44,670 nucleotides of DNA. It comes from Bacteroidales bacterium (GTDB taxonomy: Bacteria > Bacteroidota > Bacteroidia > Bacteroidales > Muribaculaceae). Both the position numbers and the translations under genes were made by a program. The stretch is taken from contig JAQXRH010000016.1 in the NCBI GenBank assembly GCA_029218425.1, positions 1 to 44,670 of the forward strand, written 5' to 3'. The notes under the pieces are model-generated. The model worked only from the letters and a program-made list of their open reading frames with translations, was not told where the DNA came from and searched no databases. Positions 38,279-44,670 of this stretch are shown piece after piece; position 1 is the stretch's first letter, and every line of letters begins with the position of its first letter.

Positions 38279-40107
38279 CTTCGGCCATGTTGAAATTCAC
38301 CTTTCACCGAGTCGACAACGTTGATAATGTAGTCGCCGGTCTTTTCAAGCGTGGCTACTATGTCCATATAGTAGATACCGGCTTGATATTCATAGTGGTG
38401 ATTCTTGATGTTTTCGATATTGGCGGCGCGGAGGGAGTTGCGCGTATAGTTGATTTCGCGCTCGCAGTTGTACGACGATATGATGTCCTCGGAGTTGTTG
38501 TTTTCGAGGTCGCGGAGCAGCAGGAGCATATTGTCCATGGCCTTCTGCACGTATTCAAACATCACGTCGATGTTGTGATATATCTCGTCGTTGAAGTGGA
38601 TGTTGCCTTGCTGCTTGCGGAGCAGTATCTTGCCGATGCCGGCGCAGCAGTCGGCTATGCTTTCTATTTCGGAGACGATGGCGAGCATGGCCGATATGTG
38701 GCGCTTGCCCTCGTTGGAGAGGCGGCCCTCGGCGCATCGGTTGAGGTAGTTGGCTATCTCAAGCTCCATGCGGTCGGATATGTCCTCATATTTTTCCAGA
38801 CGCGTGGAGCGCTTGTTGAACTCGTCGGAGCTCGACTTGGTGTGCACGAGCTCTTGCGCCATGGAGAGCATGCGGTTCACACGGTCGGCAAACACGGCTA
38901 TCTCCTTCTCGGCCTGGGTGATATTGAGCTCGGAAGCCGAAAGCATACCCGAGGATATGAATTTGAGCTGGAACTCGTCGTCGCCTTTGCGCTTGGCGGG
39001 GAGTATCCATTCCACAATCTTCACGTAGACCTTTGTGAGCCATATCATTATCGACAGGTTGATGAGGTTGAAGAGGGTGTGGAATATCGACAAGCCGAAC
39101 GACACCGATATCTGCAGCGTCAATATGTTCTTGACGTACTCCGCGATGTTTTGGCTGGCATTGGCCACGTCGGCGTTGACCACTTGGGCGTAGATCTCGG
39201 GGTTGGTCGATTTGAGGTCGGTGACATATTGGTAGAGGGCCGTCGGGTCGCCTTGCCCTATCTCACGGGTGACATAGCAGGTGAGGTTGACGAATGGGAA
39301 GAAGATGGCGAGGGTCCACAATGTGCCGAGGAAGTTGAAGAGCAAGTGGCCCATCGCCGTACGTTTGGCGGCCACGTTGCCGCTCAACGATGCAAGGAGC
39401 GGGGTGATGGTCGTACCGATATTGGAGCCGAGCACCAAGGCGCAGGCCAGGTCGAAGGTGATCCACCCTTTGCTGCACATGATGAGGGTGATGGCAAATG
39501 TGGCGGCCGACGACTGGATGACCATCGTCACTATCAAACCCACCAGGCAGAAGATAAGCACCGAACCGAAGCCCATCGAGGTGTAGCGCTGCAAGAACTC
39601 AAACATCTCGGGATTTTGCTGCAAATCAGGCACATACTTACTGATGAGCGACAAGCCCATGAAGAGGAACGCAAAGCCCAGGCCAAACTCGCCTATCGAC
39701 TTCGTGCGGCTCTTCTTGGAAAAAAGCAACGGCACCGATATGCCTATCAAAGGCAATGCGAATGCCGCTATATCAACTTTGAAACCGAACAGGGCTATGA
39801 CCCATGCCGTGAATGTCGTACCCACATTGGCGCCCATTATCACAGCCATCGACTGCGCCAATGTCATCAACCCGGCATTTACAAAACTCACCACCATGAC
39901 GGTAGAGGCTGAAGAGCTCTGTATCAAGGCGGTGATGAAAAAACCTGTGATGGTGCCTGTGGCACGGTTGCGAGTCATGGCTCCGAGAATGTTGCGCAGA
40001 CGGTCGCCCGCAGCTTTCTGCAAACCTTCACTCATCACTTTCATTCCGTAGAGGAACAACCCCACGGCGCCTATCAGGCCTAAAAAGTCAAGAAAACTAT
40101 AGCTCAT
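38275..40107 (-). CDS. Na/Pi cotransporter family protein with PhoU-like domain
   Basis: 610 aa. The N-terminal two thirds carry two inverted NptA/PNaS repeats with the QSSSA signature: ALIQSSSASTVMVVSFVNAG (about 60-80) and VIQSSAATFAITLIM (about 195-210), plus ALVLGSNIGTTITPLLAS. The C-terminal about 200 residues are helical and PhoU-like (SAMLAIVSEIESIADCCAGI). It probably moves phosphate with sodium across the inner membrane, the direction being uncertain. It is the first gene of the group with LOG, DUF4271 and hemD. Confidence 0.93.
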   Translation of the reverse strand: MSYSFLDFLGLIGAVGLFLYGMKVMSEGLQKAAGDRLRNILGAMTRNRATGTITGFFITALIQSSSASTVMVVSFVNAGLMTLAQSMAVIMGANVGTTFTAWVIALFGFKVDIAAFALPLIGISVPLLFSKKSRTKSIGEFGLGFAFLFMGLSLISKYVPDLQQNPEMFEFLQRYTSMGFGSVLIFCLVGLIVTMVIQSSAATFAITLIMCSKGWITFDLACALVLGSNIGTTITPLLASLSGNVAAKRTAMGHLLFNFLGTLWTLAIFFPFVNLTCYVTREIGQGDPTALYQYVTDLKSTNPEIYAQVVNADVANASQNIAEYVKNILTLQISVSFGLSIFHTLFNLINLSIMIWLTKVYVKIVEWILPAKRKGDDEFQLKFISSGMLSASELNITQAEKEIAVFADRVNRMLSMAQELVHTKSSSDEFNKRSTRLEKYEDISDRMELEIANYLNRCAEGRLSNEGKRHISAMLAIVSEIESIADCCAGIGKILLRKQQGNIHFNDEIYHNIDVMFEYVQKAMDNMLLLLRDLENNNSEDIISSYNCEREINYTRNSLRAANIENIKNHHYEYQAGIYYMDIVATLEKTGDYIINVVDSVKGEFQHGRR

Positions 40108-40141
40108 CGATAATGTGGTAATAGCGATTGTTAATCTACCG

Positions 40142-40171
40142 CAAAGATAATTAAATTATATATTTCCCAAA
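40142..40171 (-). promoter_or_regulatory. promoter of the Na/Pi transporter operon
   Basis: -33 TTTG (40168-40171), 18-bp spacer, -7 box TATCTTTG (40142-40149) on the minus strand. The predicted start near 40135 gives a leader of about 28 nt. Confidence 0.7.
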
Positions 40172-40214
40172 AATATTACCTGCGTTTTGAAATATTTTTT
40201 CAACAATTTTACTA

Positions 40215-40354
40215 TCATCTCTGCGTCATCACTCCGCTCAGTTTGTATAGGTAGCTTTTCTTGAGGCCGGTGTATAAAGCGACCTCATCGACGGTCAGAA
40301 TTTCTTTTTTTGGGGGCCGGTCGCCTCATCTACTTTCTTTATTATATGCCTCAT
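40215..40354 (-). pseudogene. frameshifted and truncated excisionase-type HTH gene relic
   Basis: From ATG at 40354 the frame reads MRHIIKKVDEATGPQKKKF and stops. In the next frame, from the C5A7 run at about 40309-40320, the sequence continues PPKKEILTVDEVALYTGLKK then SYLYKLSGVMTQR and stops at 40215. LTVDEVALYTGLKKSYLYKL is the first half of the HTH_17/excisionase-type domain common in Bacteroidota mobile elements; the second half is missing. A one-base slip in the homopolymer would restore the frame up to the truncation. It lies between the transporter promoter and the U32 gene. Confidence 0.7.
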
Positions 40355-40425
40355 CACAGTTTTTCGACAATCTGGCTGGCGCCCAGCCATCGGCCATGCG
40401 CCACAAGTCAGTGGAGCTGACAGCA

Positions 40426-41667
40426 TCAGGGGTTGACGCGCCACAGGTAGAGGCGGTCGGACTGGCGCACTTTGGCGGGCACGGCAATGGAGAAGTCGTC
40501 GCCTTTGACCACGGTGTCGACCACGCCGGTGTCGAGGCGCATCTCGTCGAGCTGCAGCTCGATGACGCCGGTTGTGGGCCCGATGATAAGGATAGTGTCG
40601 CCGCGGTGCAGCTCGCCGGTCTCCATGTGGAATTCGGCCACGCCAAGGCGCGCGAAGTAGCGGGTGGCCTTTGCCATGTACACTTTGGTGCGGGTGGCCG
40701 ACGACCCGTATTTACCCGACCATTCGCCCAGACGTTGCCCCAGGTAGTAGCCGTCCCAGAAGTCGCGGTTGAAGATGCGGCGCAAGCGTTCGTCCCATCC
40801 GTCGACTTTTTCTTGGCAGTAGGAACCGTCGACAATGGCGTCCAATGCCTCGTTGTAGCAGCCCACTGCGGTAGCCACATACTCCGGGCCGCGCGCACGC
40901 CCTTCGATTTTGAACACGCTGACGCCGGCGTCGATCATGCGGTCGAGGAAGTGGATGGTTTTCAAATCCTTAGGCGACATGATACGTTCGTTGTCGATGG
41001 AAAGCTGGTCGCCGGTCTCGCGGTCGGTGACGGTGTAGGTGCGACGGCATATCTGGGTGCAGCCGCCGCGGTTGGCGCTCGAATTCATCTGGTGGAGGCT
41101 GAGGTAGCATTTGCCCGACACCGCCATGCAGAGCGCGCCGTGGCAGAACATCTCGATGCGCACCAATTGGCCATGCGGGCCGCGAATGTCCTGGTCGATG
41201 ATGGCCTGGTGGATGGCGCTTACCTGGTCGAGATTGAGTTCGCGGGCGAGGACTACGACGTCGGCCCATTGCGAATAGAATTTCACCGCCTCGATGTTGG
41301 TGATGTTGCACTGCGTGGAGATGTGCACCTCGACGTCCTCGCTGCGGGCTATCATAATCGCGGCGATGTCGGAGGCGATGACGGCCGAAATGCCGCTTTC
41401 GCGCACCGCACGGCATATAGCACGGCATTTGTCCAACTCGTTGTCGTAGATGACGGTGTTGACGGTGAGGTAGGTCTTGACACCGGCGGCATTGCAGGTG
41501 GCTGCGATGTCGCGCAGGTCGTCGAGGGTGAAATTGGCCGATGAGCGGGCACGCATATTGAGCCCCTCCACACCGAAATATATAGCATCGGCACCGGCAT
41601 TGATGGCGGCATGCAACGACTCGAAGCTACCCACCGGCGCCATTATTTCAAAATCTTTTCTCTCCAT
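40426..41667 (-). CDS. peptidase U32 family protein (TrhP/RlhA-like RNA hydroxylation factor)
   Basis: 413 aa with the U32 fold. It starts MERKDFEIMAPVGSFESLHA and contains the family signature EMFCHGALCMAVSGKCYLS, followed by SSANRGGCTQICRRTY with clustered cysteines, and later IMSPKDLKTIHFLDRMID and VFKIEGRARGPEYV. U32 proteins were long called collagenase-like proteases, but E. coli members (TrhP/YegQ, RlhA/YdcP) are needed for tRNA or 23S rRNA hydroxylation and carry iron-sulfur-type cysteines. An RNA modification role is therefore the better guess. Confidence 0.9.
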   Translation of the reverse strand: MERKDFEIMAPVGSFESLHAAINAGADAIYFGVEGLNMRARSSANFTLDDLRDIAATCNAAGVKTYLTVNTVIYDNELDKCRAICRAVRESGISAVIASDIAAIMIARSEDVEVHISTQCNITNIEAVKFYSQWADVVVLARELNLDQVSAIHQAIIDQDIRGPHGQLVRIEMFCHGALCMAVSGKCYLSLHQMNSSANRGGCTQICRRTYTVTDRETGDQLSIDNERIMSPKDLKTIHFLDRMIDAGVSVFKIEGRARGPEYVATAVGCYNEALDAIVDGSYCQEKVDGWDERLRRIFNRDFWDGYYLGQRLGEWSGKYGSSATRTKVYMAKATRYFARLGVAEFHMETGELHRGDTILIIGPTTGVIELQLDEMRLDTGVVDTVVKGDDFSIAVPAKVRQSDRLYLWRVNP

Positions 41668-41729
41668 AAAAGCTTATAAATCATATTGTAAGATTGCGCC
41701 GTGAGCATGGCCTACGGCAATCGCCTTTG

Positions 41730-41761
41730 CAAAGGTAATCCAAATATCTCGCCCCACCAAA
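41730..41761 (-). promoter_or_regulatory. promoter of the U32 gene
   Basis: -33 TTTG (41758-41761), 20-bp spacer, -7 box TACCTTTG (41730-41737) on the minus strand. Start near 41723 and a leader of about 55 nt. Confidence 0.7.
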
Positions 41762-41804
41762 AACGACATACAATTTTATTACTACCATTTTAGCTTCCAA
41801 CCCG

Positions 41805-41836
41805 ATATGCAATTGCACTGCATAAAAATTGCATAT
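41805..41836. promoter_or_regulatory. inverted repeat upstream of trpB2
   Basis: ATATGCAATT (41805-41814) and AATTGCATAT (41827-41836) form a perfect 10-bp inverted repeat with 12 bp between. It lies about 75-105 bp upstream of the trpB -7 box in the 398-bp divergent gap. An operator is possible; further TGCAT/TGCAA motifs are scattered nearby. No gene is seen in this gap. Confidence 0.45.
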
Positions 41837-41910
41837 GAAATTATTAGGCCCAAAATCTGCACAAATATGCATAAAAGTTGAAATTTGTTTTTATAACCGC
41901 AAAATTTGTT

Positions 41911-41918
41911 TAACTTTG
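41911..41918 (+). promoter_or_regulatory. -7 box of trpB2
   Basis: TAACTTTG matches TAnnTTTG. The nearest upstream TTTG (41884-41887) is 23 bp away, slightly too far for a standard -33. The leader would be about 140 nt; its short frame at 41967-42029 contains no Trp codons, so a classical trp attenuator peptide is not supported. Confidence 0.6.
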
Positions 41919-42065
41919 CAACGAATTTGCGCTTTTTGCTATCACAACGGCGGCCAATCGCCTCAAATGACGGCGGAAGCTACTTGCAATACGACATTGC
42001 ATAAATTGCAAATCGGCGCCAACGCATAGACTTGTATAAACGAATCATACCAAAATATATCTACA

Positions 42066-43421
42066 ATGGAAAAACAGAAAAGATTTATCCTACCCGAGTC
42101 AGAGATACCCCGCTACTGGTACAACATACAGGCCGACATGGTCAACAAACCGATGCCGCCGCTCAACCCGGCCACCAAGCAGCCGCTAAAGGCCGAAGAC
42201 CTATATCCCATATTCGCCGAGGAGCTATGCCGCCAGGAGCTGAACCAGACCGACGCGTGGATAGAGATACCCGAGCAGGTGAGGGAGATGTACAAATACT
42301 ACCGCTCCACGCCGTTGGTGCGCGCCTACGGCCTGGAGAAAGCGTTGGGCACCCCGGCCCACATTTACTTTAAGAACGAGAGTGTCAGCCCGATGGGTTC
42401 CCACAAGCTCAATTCAGCCATCCCACAGGCCTACTACTGCAAGCAGGAAGGCGTCACCAATGTCACCACCGAGACAGGCGCCGGGCAATGGGGCGCATCG
42501 TTGGCCTATGCCGCACGTCTTTTCGGCTTGGAAGCTGCTGTCTACCAGGTGAAAATCAGTTATGAGCAGAAGCCCTACCGCCGCAGCATCATGCAGACCT
42601 TTGGCGCGCAGGTCACCCCCTCACCCTCCATGTCGACACGCGCCGGCAAGGATATCCTCACCGCCAACCCCAACCACCAAGGATCGCTCGGCACCGCCAT
42701 ATCCGAAGCCGTGGAGCTCGCACGCACCACGCCCAACTGCAAATACACCTTAGGATCGGTGCTGAGCCATGTCTCGCTCCACCAGACCGTCATAGGCCTT
42801 GAAGCCGAGAAGCAGATGGAGATGGCAGGCGAGTTCCCCGACATCATCATAGCATGTTTCGGCGGCGGCTCCAACTTCGGCGGCCTCGCGTTCCCCTTCA
42901 TGCGCCACACCATAAAGGAAGGGAAGAAAATACGTTTCATAGCCGCCGAACCGGCCTCGTGCCCCAAGCTGACGCGCGGCCATTTCCAATACGACTTCGG
43001 CGACGAAGCGGGCTACACGCCGCTGCTGCCCATGTACACCCTGGGGCACAACTTCGCGCCCGCCAATATCCACGCCGGCGGATTGCGCTACCATGGCGCC
43101 GGAGTGATAGTGTCGCAGCTGCTTAAGGACGGCATGATGGAAGGCGTTGACATAGAGCAACTTGAATCGTTTGACGCTGGCACCCTCTTTGCACGCGTCG
43201 AAGGCATCATTCCCGCCCCCGAATCGTGCCACGCCATCGCCGCCACCATACGCGAAGCCAAGAAATGCATCGCCACCGGCGAAGAGAAAGTGATACTCTT
43301 CAACCTCTCGGGCCACGGCCTCATCGACATGGCATCCTACGACAAATACTTCGCCGGCGACCTGGTCAACTACAGCCTCTCCGACGAAGAAATACGTAGA
43401 AACTTGGAGAAAATCAAATAA
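42066..43421 (+). CDS. trpB: TrpB-like pyridoxal-phosphate-dependent enzyme (TrpB2 subfamily)
   Basis: 451 aa, about 50 longer than standard TrpB, and of the TrpB2 type. It makes L-tryptophan from indole and serine, alone rather than in a tight TrpA complex. The PLP lysine is K114 in SPMGSHKLNSAIPQ. Other blocks are TETGAGQWGASLAYAARLFG, VLSHVSLHQTVIGLEAEKQM, the phosphate loop CFGGGSNFGGLAFPF and the C-terminal ILFNLSGHGLIDM. It stands alone: no other trp gene is in the window. A strong terminator follows. Confidence 0.93.
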   Translation: MEKQKRFILPESEIPRYWYNIQADMVNKPMPPLNPATKQPLKAEDLYPIFAEELCRQELNQTDAWIEIPEQVREMYKYYRSTPLVRAYGLEKALGTPAHIYFKNESVSPMGSHKLNSAIPQAYYCKQEGVTNVTTETGAGQWGASLAYAARLFGLEAAVYQVKISYEQKPYRRSIMQTFGAQVTPSPSMSTRAGKDILTANPNHQGSLGTAISEAVELARTTPNCKYTLGSVLSHVSLHQTVIGLEAEKQMEMAGEFPDIIIACFGGGSNFGGLAFPFMRHTIKEGKKIRFIAAEPASCPKLTRGHFQYDFGDEAGYTPLLPMYTLGHNFAPANIHAGGLRYHGAGVIVSQLLKDGMMEGVDIEQLESFDAGTLFARVEGIIPAPESCHAIAATIREAKKCIATGEEKVILFNLSGHGLIDMASYDKYFAGDLVNYSLSDEEIRRNLEKIK

Positions 43422-43561
43422 AACGGCTGCCATCCCGACGAAATCGGCCGTCAAGACCTTATGGCGGCAGTCCATGATTGGGAGTCGGCGACGGCAAGCA
43501 AAAGATATTAATATTGCTGCAGAAGAAGCATAAAGGGACACCTACGAGCGCCCTATTGCTT

Positions 43562-43614
43562 AACTCTATTCCGAAAAGCGGTATCCCCTGCCCTTTCCGG
43601 AATAGAGTTTTTTT
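43562..43614 (+). terminator. rho-independent terminator after trpB2
   Basis: AACTCTATTCCG and CGGAATAGAGTT form a perfect 12-bp stem around 24 nt, followed by TTTTTTT when counted with the last stem bases. It ends 9 bp before the -33 box of the GH31 promoter. Bases 43422-43561 hold no recognisable gene. Confidence 0.85.
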
Positions 43615-43623
43615 GGTGTTGGA

Positions 43624-43655
43624 TTTGTCAGGACGTGATTTATTAGTTACCTTTG
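43624..43655 (+). promoter_or_regulatory. promoter of the GH31 gene
   Basis: -33 TTTG (43624-43627), 20-bp spacer, -7 box TACCTTTG (43648-43655). Start near 43662, leader about 93 nt. Confidence 0.72.
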
Positions 43656-43754
43656 CAAGGTAAAAAGCAATAAGGTTTGTGACAACACTTTACCCGGCGA
43701 CAACGGCCATATCTCGACGTATACATTTTTACCTTAAATATTCATACTTTCATT

Positions 43755-44670
43755 ATGCATCCTTTTCATCTCGTTTCGTTTAAGGCATTACAGCGGCTAT
43801 CACTTGCCGCCATGTTTATGGTAATGTCAATTGCCGTAGCACGTCCGGCAGGAGCCTCGGCCCAGGACAACGTCTACACCATCTACTTCGACAACACCGA
43901 CGGGTGGGAAAAAGTGTACACCTGGGTGTGGGACCGTAACGACGGCGACCGCAACTACACCGGCGGCAATTGGCCCGGCGTGGAAATAAGCCTTTCGGCC
44001 GACTATCCCAAGCTCTACTCCTACACCTTCACTTGCGACAAAGCCAATCCCAACCTCTGGTGCATCTTCAACAACGGCGGCAACGGCAAGCAGACCAAAG
44101 ACATGCAGCTCAACAACGGCCACGTCTACTCCATCGCTAACAACGGCACCGACCTCGGTCCGGCAAGCGAATACACCGGGGGGAGCGGCGACATCGCCTC
44201 AGGCAGCATCGGCTCATTCATAAGCGCCACAAATGCCGGCGGCACCGTCACCATCACCGGCAACAAAGGGGGCAAACTGATGATTACCCCCTACGCCCCC
44301 GACATTGTCAAAATCTTCACCCTGCCCGAGGCGCTTGCCAATGCCAACGACGGCACAGCCCGCGAACGGCGCAGCATATCAGTAGTAGCCACCCCCGGCG
44401 CCTCCTACACTACCACCGAGACCGAGAGCGAATACCTCGTCAACGTGGCCGACGGCGTCACCGTAAGCGTCGACAAGGCCACCTGCAACGTCACATTCCG
44501 CTACGGCAACGACGTGGTACTTGCCGAGGACGGCGGCCTTATCAACAACCCCGGGCGGCGCACCGTGAAATTTGCCGCAATGGGCGACGACGCCTTCTAC
44601 GGAGCCGGCTACAACGGCAAAACTACCGACATCGGTTCCCAATCATGGCGCATGCGCAACACGCAGACCG
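43755..44670 (+). CDS. secreted GH31 alpha-glucosidase-type protein with N-terminal CBM26-like module (3' end outside window)
   Basis: 305 codons are visible from ATG at 43755 and the frame is open at the window end. A signal peptide of about 35 residues (MHPFHLVSFKALQRLSLAAM, cleavage near ASAQDN) precedes a starch-binding module (about 37-135: VYTIYFDNTDGWEKVYTWVW, GNWPGVEIS, LWCIFNNGG, KQTKDMQLNNGHVYSI). After a linker, the N-terminal beta-domain of GH31 begins (about 175 onward), with the typical DDAFYGAGYNGKTTDI and RMRNTQT. The catalytic barrel is not visible, so the GH31 call rests on this domain. Likely substrate: malto-oligosaccharides or starch. Confidence 0.78.
   Translation, partial: MHPFHLVSFKALQRLSLAAMFMVMSIAVARPAGASAQDNVYTIYFDNTDGWEKVYTWVWDRNDGDRNYTGGNWPGVEISLSADYPKLYSYTFTCDKANPNLWCIFNNGGNGKQTKDMQLNNGHVYSIANNGTDLGPASEYTGGSGDIASGSIGSFISATNAGGTVTITGNKGGKLMITPYAPDIVKIFTLPEALANANDGTARERRSISVVATPGASYTTTETESEYLVNVADGVTVSVDKATCNVTFRYGNDVVLAEDGGLINNPGRRTVKFAAMGDDAFYGAGYNGKTTDIGSQSWRMRNTQT

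Noticed and set aside
38287-39912. 541-codon plus-strand open frame
   Set aside because: It lies antisense to the Na/Pi transporter gene, whose motifs are clear. Its product is rich in His, Val and Gly with no recognisable domain, as expected from the mirrored codon bias of a GC-rich gene.
40261-41544. 427-codon plus-strand open frame
   Set aside because: Antisense shadow of the U32 gene and the HTH relic; no family features.
41967-42029. Possible trp leader peptide before trpB2
   Set aside because: The short frame has no Trp codons and no antiterminator-terminator pair is evident.

Overview
The window comes from a moderately GC-rich member of the Bacteroidota, most likely order Bacteroidales and plausibly family Muribaculaceae. 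The phylum rests on the many promoters with the Bacteroidota -7 box TAnnTTTG, often with a TTTG -33 box 18-20 bp upstream. It also rests on Bacteroidota-type genes: a DUF4271 membrane protein coupled to hemD, a xylB-xylA-xylE operon, an EnvC-like protein, CBM26-bearing starch enzymes and a type IX secretion (T9SS) C-terminal domain. The family assignment is inference.

Left part (1-12429, all minus strand). This is the transcription/translation locus, read right to left: tRNA-Thr(TGT), tRNA-Tyr(GTA), tRNA-Gly(TCC), tRNA-Thr(GGT), tuf, tRNA-Trp(CCA), secE, nusG, rplK, rplA, rplJ, rplL, rpoB and rpoC (3' end cut by the window). One strong promoter (12399-12429) stands before the first tRNA. RNA hairpins sit between tuf and tRNA-Trp, between rplL and rpoB, and between rpoB and rpoC; they could set the relative expression of the segments.

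Middle plus-strand block (12747-20408). This holds lrgA-lrgB, an M24 aminopeptidase P, a gamma-carbonic-anhydrase-like protein, a four-helix-bundle/zinc-finger protein, ruvX, def and ettA. A helically phased array of GATTAATC palindromes lies directly upstream of ruvX, whose transcript looks leaderless.

Minus-strand block (20647-31537). It starts with an orphan HTH antitoxin that overlaps a beheaded toxin remnant. Next come the xylose operon xylB-xylA-xylE, with a REP/MITE-like inverted repeat between xylA and xylE and three operator-like repeats upstream of xylB. An envC-like/flippase/folB operon and a secreted GH43 enzyme follow. GH43 and the xyl genes would together release and consume xylose.

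Starch module and right end (31649-44670). A GLUG-repeat protein with a T9SS-type tail and a CBM-bearing GH13 alpha-amylase form a plus-strand pair closed by a strong terminator. Convergent to it is an nptA-like / LOG / DUF4271 / hemD minus-strand operon. Then come a frameshifted excisionase-type HTH relic, a U32 peptidase-family gene, a solitary trpB2, and the 5' part of a CBM26-GH31 glucosidase cut by the window end.

I found no CRISPR array, prophage or intact insertion sequence, and no clearly new multigene system. The most unusual items are the phased palindrome array, the two gene relics, the palindromic intergenic elements, and the GLUG/T9SS protein paired with an amylase.
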